Source: Pseudogemmobacter lacusdianii (GTDB lineage Bacteria > Pseudomonadota > Alphaproteobacteria > Rhodobacterales > Rhodobacteraceae). Taken from it: a stretch of 42,622 bases of DNA. The stretch spans positions 1 to 42,622 of the forward strand of contig NZ_JAVDBT010000021.1 in the NCBI RefSeq assembly GCF_030848395.1, in the 5' to 3' direction. Under the pieces are notes generated by a model. The model saw nothing but the letters and a program-made list of their open reading frames with translations. It ran no database searches and was not told where the DNA came from. This document shows, piece after piece, positions 32,688 through 40,435 of the stretch (its first letter is position 1; each line of letters begins with the position of its first letter). The translations under genes were made by a program, and so were the position numbers.

Positions 32688-33463
32688 AGCCCGGCCTCCC
32701 CTTTGCGCAGATTGTCCATGAAGGGACCGAAACCATCGGGGCCCAGCCAGAAATGCACCATGTCGATGGTGCCGTAGCTGGTGACGGAGGCCCCCGAGAT
32801 CATTTCGACCTCAAAATCCCCGGATGCACCTGAAACTGTGTCGATCTGGATCACGTCCCCCTCGAAAATGCGACGCCCGGTCCAGCCGTTGCGAAACTCG
32901 GCCTCGGTCACGCGCGATCCCAAGCCCGGGGTCTCGCCCTGTTCATAGACCGTGAAAGCGGCGACGGTGTTCAGGTCGCCCTCCAGCGCCAGATAGGCGC
33001 GGATGGTGGATTGATAGCCCGCACCGCGCACCGGCAGAACCAGAAGCCGGATTTCGTCCCCCTCGCGCACCAGCCAGATTAGCGATTCATTCTCGCGCCG
33101 GCTGATCGCGGCAAGATCGGCCGCCGGAGGCAGCGCGGTGCTGCGATCAGGATCTGCTGCCGCTGCGGTTTGGTCGAAATCGGTGGGGTCTGTCTGCGAA
33201 ATCCGACCCGTTGCCAGATCGACGATCAGGGTTTCGATCCCGCCACCATCGAGCAGATCGGAGATACCTGGTACGCTTTCCAGCATTGCCGCCATCTGAC
33301 CGGCGCGCGCAGCGAGGCGGTTTTCTTCGATCAGCGGGCGCAAGGTGACGGCGGTCCCGGCAACGATCAAGGCACAGATGGCGGCGACCAGCGCCGCCAT
33401 GCCGATGGATTTCACCGGATCGCTGTTGGGACGGGCCAGGAAGCGTTGGAAAGCCTTAGCCAT
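32684..33463 (-). CDS. nqrC: NqrC, periplasmic FMN subunit of Na+-NQR (Ser at the FMN site)
   Basis: 259 residues from the ATG at 33463. One N-terminal membrane helix (about 20-42) is followed by the periplasmic FMN-binding domain. Two flavin-attachment-like motifs are seen close together: DTVSGAS and, 16 residues on, MISGASVTSYG. The second aligns with the FMN-Thr site of Vibrio NqrC (DGLSGATLTS, recalled from memory) but has Ser in place of Thr and Glu-Met for the Asp-Gly. HFWLGPDGFGPFMDNL near the end is typical of NqrC. ApbE is known to modify Ser in some proteins, so a Ser-linked FMN is possible. The start overlaps nqrB by eight bases. Confidence 0.92.
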   Translation of the reverse strand: MAKAFQRFLARPNSDPVKSIGMAALVAAICALIVAGTAVTLRPLIEENRLAARAGQMAAMLESVPGISDLLDGGGIETLIVDLATGRISQTDPTDFDQTAAAADPDRSTALPPAADLAAISRRENESLIWLVREGDEIRLLVLPVRGAGYQSTIRAYLALEGDLNTVAAFTVYEQGETPGLGSRVTEAEFRNGWTGRRIFEGDVIQIDTVSGASGDFEVEMISGASVTSYGTIDMVHFWLGPDGFGPFMDNLRKGEAGL

Positions 33464-34235
33464 TGCGCAGCCTCCGAGCACGGTGATGCATCCATGCGGA
33501 ATGGATTACGATTGCGATATGGTCCAGCAGCGGCGCAAATATCTGCGCCAGCAATGTGGCAAAAACCACTGCGCCAAAGACAGGACCGGAGGCCGCGAAC
33601 AAGGCGGTCAACCCACCAGCCAGCACTCCATATGCCAGGCGGCCTAGGGATGTCGCACCCGATACAGCCGGATCGGCGGTCAGGAAGAGCAGCGCCAGCA
33701 GCAACGTGCCCGTGATCAACATGGTCATCTGCTCCGGCGCGATCAGCGCGCTGACTCCGGCAAGCCCGGCTGCAAAACCGGCCAACACTGTGAGGCGCGC
33801 CTGCCCTGTGATCACCAGCAAAGCCAAGGCAGGCAGGATGGCGATCAGCGGCAGATCCGGGCCTTGACGCCAGGGCTGATCGGCAAAGGAAAAGGCCATG
33901 AAGGCGAATGTCAGCGCCACTGGCTGCACGAAGTTGCGGCCTCTCCCGCCAAAGATCGCCTCACCCAGCACCATGCCGAAACTGACGCCCAAGGCCAATT
34001 GCCAGAAGGGTACGCCCATGGGCGCAAACAGGGCGACCAGCAGGGCTGCGACAGCACCGTGCAACCCCATCCCTTGGCGTCTGACCTGCGCGAACAGAGC
34101 CTGCCAGCCAAAGATCAGTACCGCGCAGAACAGCAGCCGCGATGCGACCCAATGGTCCTGCGACCATAGCCAGGCAAGAGGCGGCAGCAGGGCGAGGATA
34201 GCCGCAAGATCATCCCTCAGCAGTCCCGGCCTCAT
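33456..34235 (-). CDS. nqrB: NqrB, short variant lacking the usual FMN loop
   Basis: 259 residues against about 410 in Vibrio. Conserved parts are LGVSFGMVLGEAIFGGRGRNFVQPV and LTADPAVSGATSLGRLAYG, then FATLLAQIFAPLLDHIAI at the C-terminus. About nine or ten hydrophobic helices can be drawn. In characterised NqrB, FMN is attached to a Thr in DGYSGAT shortly after the FxxP region; that loop is absent here. Instead SGAT appears in a different place, in DPAVSGATS, where Vibrio has DPVSASFT. So the FMN may be attached elsewhere or be absent. The N-terminal extension that binds riboflavin and quinone is also shortened. The start overlaps nqrA (ATGA). Confidence 0.85.
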   Translation of the reverse strand: MRPGLLRDDLAAILALLPPLAWLWSQDHWVASRLLFCAVLIFGWQALFAQVRRQGMGLHGAVAALLVALFAPMGVPFWQLALGVSFGMVLGEAIFGGRGRNFVQPVALTFAFMAFSFADQPWRQGPDLPLIAILPALALLVITGQARLTVLAGFAAGLAGVSALIAPEQMTMLITGTLLLALLFLTADPAVSGATSLGRLAYGVLAGGLTALFAASGPVFGAVVFATLLAQIFAPLLDHIAIVIHSAWMHHRARRLRNG

Positions 34236-35440
34236 ATCGTAGCCTCCAACTCATGAAGGGTCTGGCGCAGCAGAACGCGGTAATCGGGGTGCCCTCGCAG
34301 GCGGGCATTCAATGCCATGAGGTCCTCCTCGATCAGGCCAAGAACACCCAGATCTCGCGCCGCTGTGAGATCTCCCGAGGCGAGTGCGCGTAAAAGCGGA
34401 ACCGCGAGTATCCCCGGGGGCATCGTAACCTCGTCCCATGGGTTTGGGATGAGGGCGGCTATGCGCGGCGCCGTCAGCCGCATGAACCAGCCCTTTCGGT
34501 GATCGGCCCTTTCGTGCGGGACGGCTGAGATCTGACGGATGCCTGGCCGCAGAAAGGTGGCCGGGCTGCCATTTTCTCCGCCCGCCAGCAGGCGTAGGGT
34601 TGTATCCTTCAGCCTTCCAGCGGCAAGATCATGCAGGCGCGCACCGATCGGGGCGGCAATCAGGCCGGGACGGGCCATTGCGGACCCGGTAAGCGCGACG
34701 ATGCGGCGCGGCCAGATCGTTCCGGTCTTCAGTAGATGGCCAAGCGCCGCGACCTCTTGCCAGTGGATCTGCCAGACCATCCCACCATGGGCGACCGGAT
34801 GCAGGGTATGGATATGCGCCGAGGCCAGACCTCCGCGGAATGGGTGGGTGCGGATGCCTAAGACTTCTGGCAGGGCTAGATCGGGGGGATGGCAGAGGTT
34901 GACCGGCCCATCTGAAAGCATCGTCAAAGCACTCAGCCCGCGCGTGAACCAATCCATGAGATCAGGCAGGATCGCCGCAGGATCAGGCATGCCCGGAGCG
35001 CCCTCTGTCAACGTGACGAACAGGGCCTCGGGCTGTGTCGATGGATCGGGGATCCGCCCGAAAGGGCGCGTTCGCAACGCGGTCCAGAGCCCCGAGGCGA
35101 TCATGAGATCAATCAGCTGCGCGCGATCCGCGACATCTGTCGTGAACTGCCGCACGGCATCGCCCTCGGGAAGGATTTCCAGCTCAGAAAGGCTGCGACG
35201 AGCGCCAAGTTCAAGCTTTGATACCCGCCCGGCTGCAGGGGCGATTGCGGTGATCCATGACCGCTTGCGATCACGAAAGAGGATATCGCCCGCGGCAACT
35301 TTCTGGTTCGCTTTGACCATCAGCGCGGGCCTTAGCTGTTGCAGATCGGATCCCGTGATACCGAGAGGACTATCCGAAGATACGTTTTCGACCAGACCGC
35401 CAGTCAGTCTCGGGCACCAAGCCCCTATCATGGGGATCAT
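34232..35440 (-). CDS. nqrA: NqrA, cytoplasmic quinone-site subunit of Na+-NQR
   Basis: 402 residues (about 446 in Vibrio). The N-terminal part is a barrel-sandwich/RnfC-like domain (LRPALMVKANQKVAAGDILF, ITAIAPAAGRV). Family marks are SGLWTALRTRPFGRIP, FVTLTEGAPGMPDP, HPFRGGLASAHIHTLHPV and ALTGSAMARPGLI. NqrA carries no cofactor but contacts NqrB at the ubiquinone site. It heads the operon; the ATG at 35440 has GGAGA four bases upstream. The upstream region has an FNR-type box at 35517-35530, about 80 bases before the start. Shorter length is in keeping with a divergent NQR. Confidence 0.9.
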   Translation of the reverse strand: MIPMIGAWCPRLTGGLVENVSSDSPLGITGSDLQQLRPALMVKANQKVAAGDILFRDRKRSWITAIAPAAGRVSKLELGARRSLSELEILPEGDAVRQFTTDVADRAQLIDLMIASGLWTALRTRPFGRIPDPSTQPEALFVTLTEGAPGMPDPAAILPDLMDWFTRGLSALTMLSDGPVNLCHPPDLALPEVLGIRTHPFRGGLASAHIHTLHPVAHGGMVWQIHWQEVAALGHLLKTGTIWPRRIVALTGSAMARPGLIAAPIGARLHDLAAGRLKDTTLRLLAGGENGSPATFLRPGIRQISAVPHERADHRKGWFMRLTAPRIAALIPNPWDEVTMPPGILAVPLLRALASGDLTAARDLGVLGLIEEDLMALNARLRGHPDYRVLLRQTLHELEATI

Positions 35441-35516
35441 TCAGTCTCCGATCCGTGTGCGTAGGGCAGCAGATTCTCCGCCAATCTCAGACTATACTCC
35501 ATGGTATGTTCCAGCT

Positions 35517-35530
35517 TTGATTCAGGTCAA
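35517..35530 (-). promoter_or_regulatory. FNR/FnrL-type box upstream of nqrA
   Basis: TTGAT-TCAG-GTCAA matches the FNR consensus TTGAT-N4-ATCAA at nine of ten positions. It lies about 80 bases before the nqrA ATG in a gap with no other gene, at a place compatible with activation at low oxygen. Confidence 0.6.
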
Positions 35531-35544
35531 GTTTGCTAAGTCGA

Positions 35545-35608
35545 CGTTTTTTGGCCTCCTGACAGAATTCTGATTGATGAAATCATTACCTAATCAATGG
35601 GTCCTAAC
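35545..35608 (-). mobile_element. IS5-type terminus, remnant
   Basis: Read on the minus strand from 35608, GGTTAGGACCCATTGATT repeats the IS end at the left edge of the window (GGGTCAGGACCCATTGATT) with two differences. It is followed by an AGGAGG-containing stretch like a transposase leader, ending near 35545. No transposase gene follows: the sequence passes straight into the nqrA promoter. It is a scar rather than a full element. Confidence 0.45.
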
Positions 35609-35915
35609 CATAGGCCGCCGATCGCAGCGATAGTTCGCAGTGAACACGACAAGGAGACTTTTGGCGCAACGGTCGCGGACAGATCAGGAGAAGCAGATGT
35701 GCACCACGAACAATCGAGCTCGCGGCGTTGACTTGGCCTTACCGCGAACACCATGCGGGCTCGTAGCATCTGATAGCCACGCATCGCTCATTTGCTTTTC
35801 CGCAGGCTTCAGAGCTCAATGCGACCTCTCTTTCCCCCCGAAAGGAAGGAAAATCTAATGCTCTCGCCAGAATTCTGCAGGTGTTCGGGTCATCCCAACC
35901 TTCTGTATTCGGCCC
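35609..35915. other. intergenic stretch without an identified gene
   Basis: About 300 bases between the IS scar and the hairpin beyond the universal stress gene. A short frame from an ATG at about 35599 (44 codons, with FGATVADRSGEADVHHEQ) and one on the other strand are open, but neither is recognised nor has a good start. I see no RNA gene or repeat here. Confidence 0.5.
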
Positions 35916-35935
35916 GGCCCGCTTCGCAGCGGGCC
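35916..35935 (-). terminator. hairpin downstream of the universal stress gene
   Basis: GGCCCGCT-TCGC-AGCGGGCC forms a perfect 8-bp GC stem nine bases past the stop of the stress protein gene. No U-run follows, so it may stop transcription only weakly or protect the mRNA end. Confidence 0.5.
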
Positions 35936-35943
35936 AAGGGGTG

Positions 35944-36396
35944 TCAGGCCCGCACGACCAAGACGGGGATTGCGGAACGGGTGACAACCTCGGTTGCCTG
36001 ACTGCCAAGTAGCATCCGCTTCAGCCCGCGCCGCCCGTGAGAGCCCATACAGATGAGATCGCAACCGAGTGCCTCGGCGCGCTCTAAGATAGTATCAGCA
36101 GGCGTGGCATCAGGCACATGCAGGGCGGTTGCAGAAACGCCCGCATGTCTCGCACGCTCTGCGGCGGCCTCAAGGATCCGCTCTGCCGTTTCGCGCTGCG
36201 CCTGATCATAGCCCTCGAGAACCGCCGCTGGCGTGTATGCCCCGGCCCCCATCGCCGCTGCTGCAATCGGGAAGGGCGGCGTCACAGTCAGGATCGTCAC
36301 CGCAGCGCCGATGCTGGATGCAAGTGCAATGCCATGCTCAAGGCCGAGGCCCGCGTTCTCAGAGCCATCGGTGGTGATAAGGATGTGGTTATACAT
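35944..36396 (-). CDS. universal stress protein (UspA family)
   Basis: 150 residues from the ATG at 36396 (an upstream in-frame start lies inside the ATPase gene). MYNHILITTDGSENAGLGLEHG is the UspA nucleotide-binding start, and GSHGRRGLKRMLLGSQATEVV with the G-x2-G-x9-G(S/T)-type ATP loop closes it, ending IPVLVVRA. It is an ATP-binding type of Usp, cytoplasmic, linked in Rhodobacteraceae with low oxygen and stress survival. It overlaps the upstream metal ATPase by eight bases and is followed by a GC hairpin. Confidence 0.92.
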   Translation of the reverse strand: MYNHILITTDGSENAGLGLEHGIALASSIGAAVTILTVTPPFPIAAAAMGAGAYTPAAVLEGYDQAQRETAERILEAAAERARHAGVSATALHVPDATPADTILERAEALGCDLICMGSHGRRGLKRMLLGSQATEVVTRSAIPVLVVRA

Positions 36397-38344
36397 GAGA
36401 AACCTCTTGAGGTTGGGAGGAGGGATGCGAGGGCGCTTTTCGCGCCGCACCGAGATCATTGCGGATCGGATCAGCAAGGAGCCGTAAGCCGTTTAGGACC
36501 ACGAGAACGGTGCCCCCCTCATGACCGATGACGGCAAGCGGCAAGGGTAGGTCGAAGAAGAGCGCTGAGATCATCAAAAGCACCATCATCGCCAGAGCAA
36601 AGCCAAGGTTCTGCCGGATGATCCGGCGTGTGCGCAAAGCGAGCTTCCGCGCGGCGGCAAGGCGCGTCATGTCCTCGGACAGCAGGGCGACATCCGCGGC
36701 CTGCAGCGCCACCTCGCTGCCCGCGACCCCCATAGCGACGCCGACATCCGCCCGGGCAAGGGCTGCGGCATCGTTCACCCCGTCGCCGACGAAGGCCGTT
36801 CGGCCTTTTTCCGCAAGCGCGGCAACCAGCCTCACTTTGTCCTCAGGCAAGAGCTCGGCGTTGATTTCCGCATCTGAAAAGCCAAGCTCCCGTCCGATCC
36901 GCTCGGCGACCGGGCGGCGATCCCCGGTCATCAGGGCCAGATGCGCCACCCCCGCCGCACGCAGTTGCGAAAGCCCGGCGGCAGAGCTTGGCCGCGGGCG
37001 GTCTGCCACCGTAACACCACCGATCAGCTGCGCGCCGCGGCCGATCCAGGTGACGGTTTGGGCAGAGGCCTTCAGCCGCTGAGCCCCGGCGGTATCGGCA
37101 CGTGCCCCCATCCGCTCCAGCATCCGCTGGTTTCCGGCCCAGATCGGCCCCTCTTCGTCGATCCCGGTGATGCCTTCACTCGGATGGGTCACCACATCCC
37201 GAATGGCGGCGGGGGCAAGCCCCTCGGCCTCTGCCCGGCGCCGGATCGCGGCGGCGATCGGATGCTCGGACTGCGCCTCCAAACCCGAGAGCAGCGCCAG
37301 CATGCGCCCCTCGGGGGTCTCTGAGGTGAGGTCGGTGACCTCTGCAACTCCGGTGGTCAGGGTGCCGGTTTTGTCAAAGGAAAAGCTCTTCACTTCTGCC
37401 AAGGCTTCAAGCGCCGCGCCACCTTTGAACAACACGCCGCCCCGTGCCGCAGCCGCCAGCGCCGACAGCATGGCGGCGGGCACCGAGATCACCACGGCGC
37501 AAGGGCTTGCTGCCACCAACAGCACCGCAGCGCGGTAGAGGGCGTCGGAGGCGGAAGCCCCCATCCCCCAGAGAACAACAAACGCCAGCGTGGCCCCCAA
37601 AAGCACGGCCACGGTGTAGCGCTGCCCGAACCAGGCGCTGAAGGTCTCGGACGGCGCGCGGGCGGCTTGGGCCTCGGTCACCATGTCGATCATCCGCGCC
37701 ACGGTGCTGCTTTCGACGGTGGCGCTTGCGCGCATGGTCAGCACGGAATTGAGGTTGACCGTCGCCTCGAAAAGCTTCGCGCCGGGCGCCTTCGAGACGG
37801 GCATCGACTCTCCGGTGATCGTCGCCTCGTCGACCGTGCCTTCGCCGGTGACAAGCACGCCATCCACGGGCACGCGCGAGCCCGGACGCAGGACAAGCAA
37901 ATCCCCCTCGCGAAGCGCCACGACGGGGATTTCCTCTGTCGCGCCCGTGGCGCTCAGCCGCAGCGCAGTCTCGGGGCGCAGCGCCATCAGCGCCTCGATC
38001 GCGCGGCGGGCGCGGCCCATAGCGCGATGCTCCAGCGTGCCCGAAATACTGAAGAGCGTGAGGAGAACCGCCCCCTCCAGCGGGGCGCCGACGGCAAGCG
38101 CGGCCAAAGCCGCGATGATCATCAACAGGTCGATGTCGAGCACGCGGTCCTTGAAAAGTGCACCAAGCGCGCGCAGCCCCGTCGGAAGCCCGGCCGCAAG
38201 ATAGACAAGTGCAAGCCCTGCCGTGAGCCAGATCCCCGGCAGCACGAAGGTGCCGAAGAAGGCGGCCGCCATGCCGAAACTCGCCGCGAGCGTGAGGGGA
38301 AGCATGAGGCGTTCTTCAAGACTTACAGGGGCGGTGCTGGGCAT
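36389..38344 (-). CDS. P1B-4-type heavy-metal ATPase
   Basis: 651 residues with the full P-type set: TGES (177-180), SPCA in helix 6 (280-283), phosphorylated Asp in DKTGT (324-328), EHP (360-362), MTGDRRPVAERIG (472-484) and GDGVND (520-525). The SPC motif rather than CPC, the HEGGT signature in the last helices (608-612) and the lack of an N-terminal metal-binding domain place it in the P1B-4 group (CoaT/CzcP/PfeT), which exports Co2+, Zn2+ or Fe2+. It is co-translated with a universal stress protein and is divergent from an iron/manganese VIT-type transporter, so Fe2+ or Co2+ export under oxygen-limited conditions is plausible; the true substrate is not decided by sequence. Confidence 0.93.
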   Translation of the reverse strand: MPSTAPVSLEERLMLPLTLAASFGMAAAFFGTFVLPGIWLTAGLALVYLAAGLPTGLRALGALFKDRVLDIDLLMIIAALAALAVGAPLEGAVLLTLFSISGTLEHRAMGRARRAIEALMALRPETALRLSATGATEEIPVVALREGDLLVLRPGSRVPVDGVLVTGEGTVDEATITGESMPVSKAPGAKLFEATVNLNSVLTMRASATVESSTVARMIDMVTEAQAARAPSETFSAWFGQRYTVAVLLGATLAFVVLWGMGASASDALYRAAVLLVAASPCAVVISVPAAMLSALAAAARGGVLFKGGAALEALAEVKSFSFDKTGTLTTGVAEVTDLTSETPEGRMLALLSGLEAQSEHPIAAAIRRRAEAEGLAPAAIRDVVTHPSEGITGIDEEGPIWAGNQRMLERMGARADTAGAQRLKASAQTVTWIGRGAQLIGGVTVADRPRPSSAAGLSQLRAAGVAHLALMTGDRRPVAERIGRELGFSDAEINAELLPEDKVRLVAALAEKGRTAFVGDGVNDAAALARADVGVAMGVAGSEVALQAADVALLSEDMTRLAAARKLALRTRRIIRQNLGFALAMMVLLMISALFFDLPLPLAVIGHEGGTVLVVLNGLRLLADPIRNDLGAARKAPSHPSSQPQEVSHV

Positions 38345-38423
38345 AGGAAGCTTCCTGTGTTGACACGCATGCGGCGGGTTCGGCGCATGAGGAGCCGATC
38401 ATTCATTCCGTCCAACGTCGGCT

Positions 38424-38437
38424 ATGACCCAGATCAA
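38424..38437. promoter_or_regulatory. FNR-like site between the metal ATPase and VIT genes
   Basis: ATGAC-CCAG-ATCAA matches the FNR consensus at eight of ten positions (it reads TTGAT-CTGG-GTCAT on the other strand). It sits 80 bases before the ATPase start and about 160 before the VIT gene. A weaker match than the nqrA box. The rest of 38345-38598 shows no other gene. Confidence 0.4.
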
Positions 38438-38598
38438 TTGCAATGATCCGGTTCACCCTACATTGTTACCGGAAGTTTAAGGAAGTCGATTGCCTCGTCA
38501 GCGTTTCGATCCATCGAGCGCGGATGAGCGGTGAAGCCTTGGCGCGGCCTGGAACCTACAGGGTCAGATCGACAGTATGAAATTGGAGCGGGACGGCC

Positions 38599-39300
38599 AT
38601 GACCTATCAGTCAGCCCATGAAGAAGTGCATTTCGTCAACCGCAGCGGTTGGTTGCGGGCCGCGGTGCTCGGCGCCAACGATGGGATCGTCTCGATCTCG
38701 GCGCTCATCGTGGGCGTGGCGGTCGCCAATCCTTCCGCAGAGGCGGTGTTGATTGCAGGCGCCGCGGGATTGGCCGCCGGGGCGATGTCGATGGCGGCGG
38801 GGGAATATGTCTCGGTCAGCTCACAATCGGATATTGAAGGTGCTGACATCGCCCGTGAGGCGCAGGCTCTGCGCGAGACACCCGCGGAGGAGGAGGCGGA
38901 ACTGGCTTCTATCTGGGAGAGCCGAGGGCTCTCGACCGCGACGGCAGCGCTTGTCGCGCGCGAGTTGACCGAAGCTGACGCGCTTGGTGCCCATGTGCGC
39001 GATGAACTCGGCCTCTCTGAGGTGCATAGCGCCAATCCCTTACAGGCTGCCTTTGCCTCTGGGCTCACGTTCACTTTGGCCGGGGCTGTGCCGATGGTCG
39101 CTGCGCTCGTCTCACCCGCAGAAACTGTCGCCGTCGTGGTTACTGTGACAACGCTGCTGGCACTTGCCGTTCTCGGGGCTCTCGGGGCTTGGGCCGGCGG
39201 AGCCAAGTTGTTGCGACCAACACTGCGTGTGGTCTTCTGGGGCGGTGCCGCGATGGCAGTGACCGCCGCTATCGGGAAACTCTTTGGGGTCGCGGTCTAG
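38599..39300 (+). CDS. VIT/CCC1-family Fe2+/Mn2+ transporter
   Basis: 233 residues. Two N-terminal membrane helices (GANDGIVSISALIVGVAVA, AGAAGLAAGAMSMAAGEYVSV) carry the VIT1 signature with its acidic metal-pathway residues, then a charged cytoplasmic loop (EGADIAREAQALRETPAEEE) and three further helices (SGLTFTLAGAVPMVAALVS, VAVVVTVTTLLALAVLG, VVFWGGAAMAVTAAIGKLFG). VIT-family proteins move Fe2+ or Mn2+ out of the cytosol. The short loop lacks the ferritin-like domain of the membrane-bound ferritin branch. It lies divergent from the P1B-4 ATPase; an IS481 element begins one base after its stop. Confidence 0.9.
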   Translation: MTYQSAHEEVHFVNRSGWLRAAVLGANDGIVSISALIVGVAVANPSAEAVLIAGAAGLAAGAMSMAAGEYVSVSSQSDIEGADIAREAQALRETPAEEEAELASIWESRGLSTATAALVARELTEADALGAHVRDELGLSEVHSANPLQAAFASGLTFTLAGAVPMVAALVSPAETVAVVVTVTTLLALAVLGALGAWAGGAKLLRPTLRVVFWGGAAMAVTAAIGKLFGVAV

Positions 39301-39301
39301 G

Positions 39302-39957
39302 TGTTTGATCCCACGGTTTGATGGTGCGATCCTTTCTCTGGAATGGAAGGATGCCCTATGGGACAAATTCGTCATGGCAGCGCCACGACCACGCACGCCG
39401 TCAGAGCAGCAATACAGCGATCGCAAGCTTCGCTCGCGCAGTTGAGCCGTGAGCTGGGTATCAATCCCAAGACCGTTGCGAAGTGGCGCAAGCGCGCGAC
39501 GGTCGAGGATATGAAGACCGGGCCGTCGGAGCCGCGTTCGACGATCCTGACGGAGGCCGAGGAGGCGGCCGTCGTTGCTTTTCGGCGCCATACGCTGCTG
39601 CCGCTGGACGACTGCCTTTATGCCCTGCAGCCGTCCATCCCGCACCTGACACGCTCGGCGCTGCATCGGTGCCTTCAGCGCCACGGCATCTCTCGACTGC
39701 CCGAAGTGGATGGCGACAAACCGAAACGGTCGAAGTTCAAGCGCTATCCTATCGGCTTCTTTCACATCGATATTGCCGAGATGCAGACCGCCGAAGGGAA
39801 GCTCTATCTCTTTGTCGCAATTGACAGAACCAGCAAGTTTGCCTTCATTCGCCTCGTCCAAAAGGCAGGGAAGATGGCTGCAGCCCAGTTTCTGCGCGAC
39901 CTGATCGCAGCTGCGCCATACCCGATCCACACGGTGTTAACCGACAATGGAGTGCAG
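39302..39957 (+). mobile_element. IS481-family element, left part only
   Basis: Begins with TGTTTGATCCCACGG, the TGT-type terminus of IS481 elements, one base after the VIT stop codon. It continues to 39957, where an IS3-family element is inserted. The rest of IS481 (the end of the transposase and the right terminus) is not found after the IS3 element, so an additional deletion has occurred. Confidence 0.82.
39358..39957 (+). pseudogene. IS481-family transposase, C-terminal part lost
   Basis: The ATG at 39358 starts MGQIRHGSATTTHAVRAAIQ, followed by a helix-turn-helix (LSRELGINPKTVAKWRKRA) and part of the DDE integrase core: first Asp in FFHIDIAEMQTAEGKLYLF and second Asp in VLTDNGVQ. About 200 of about 320 residues remain; the catalytic Glu and the C-terminus are gone. 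The frame reads on for 15 codons into the IS3 element, to 40002. Inactive. Confidence 0.88.
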
Positions 39958-40044
39958 TGTCCGCCATCAGCACCCTTGGAACAGTTTGGCGTGATTGCTT
40001 AGCGGAGGGTTTGCGGCTCATCTTTATCCCAGTTGGAGTTGAAG

Positions 40045-40413
40045 ATGATGAAGAGCCGAAGGGCCGCGCCAGCGAAACCCGTGACGATCAAGGCCCCTGC
40101 CCAGCAAGTCGTGAAGGACATCCGGCGTGCGACGCGCAAGTTGCATTCTTCTGAGGAGAAGATCCGGATCGTGCTGTCCGGCCTTCGTGGCGAAGACAGC
40201 ATTGCCGATTTGTGCCGCAAGGAAGGGCTCGCCCAAAGCCTGTATTACAGTTGGTCGAAGGAATTCCTCGAGGCCGGCAAGAAGCGGCTGGCCGGTGATA
40301 CGGCCCGCCAGGCGAATACAGGCGAGGTGAAGGATCTACGCGCCGAGGCTTTGGCACTGAAGGAACTTGTGGCCGATCTCAGCCTTGAAAACCGTCTGCT
40401 CAAAAAAACATGA
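40045..40413 (+). CDS. IS3-family OrfA (transposase N-terminal, helix-turn-helix)
   Basis: 122 residues from the ATG at 40045 (GGAG upstream). A helix-turn-helix of the Tnp_1/IS3 OrfA type is present (SSEEKIRIVLSGLRGEDSIADLCR, GLAQSLYYSWSKEFLEAG), followed by a coiled coil/leucine zipper region (LRAEALALKELVADLSLENRLL). It ends just past a seven-A slippery stretch (40402-40408), where a -1 shift would join it to OrfB. Confidence 0.9.
   Translation: MMKSRRAAPAKPVTIKAPAQQVVKDIRRATRKLHSSEEKIRIVLSGLRGEDSIADLCRKEGLAQSLYYSWSKEFLEAGKKRLAGDTARQANTGEVKDLRAEALALKELVADLSLENRLLKKT
40402..40408 (+). promoter_or_regulatory. programmed -1 frameshift site of the IS3 element
   Basis: Seven A residues (A-AAA-AAA) at the end of orfA. 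Slipping back one base joins ENRLLKK to the orfB frame (HDRGWGRPRMRYPAAEK), giving the OrfAB transposase. Confidence 0.75.
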
Positions 40414-40435
40414 CCGGGGCTGGGGGAGACCCAGA

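Noticed and set aside
30227-35440. Possibility that the respiratory operon is Rnf rather than Nqr
   Set aside because: The first gene is NqrA-like rather than the ferredoxin-type RnfC, no RnfB is present, NqrF has the NADH/FAD/2Fe-2S layout, and nqrM is present.
34539-35573. Plus-strand open frame (344 codons) opposite nqrA
   Set aside because: Ser/Arg-rich shadow; nqrA on the minus strand has clear family motifs and is coupled to nqrB.
37667-38446. Plus-strand open frame (259 codons) opposite the metal ATPase
   Set aside because: Antisense shadow; the ATPase motifs on the minus strand are decisive.
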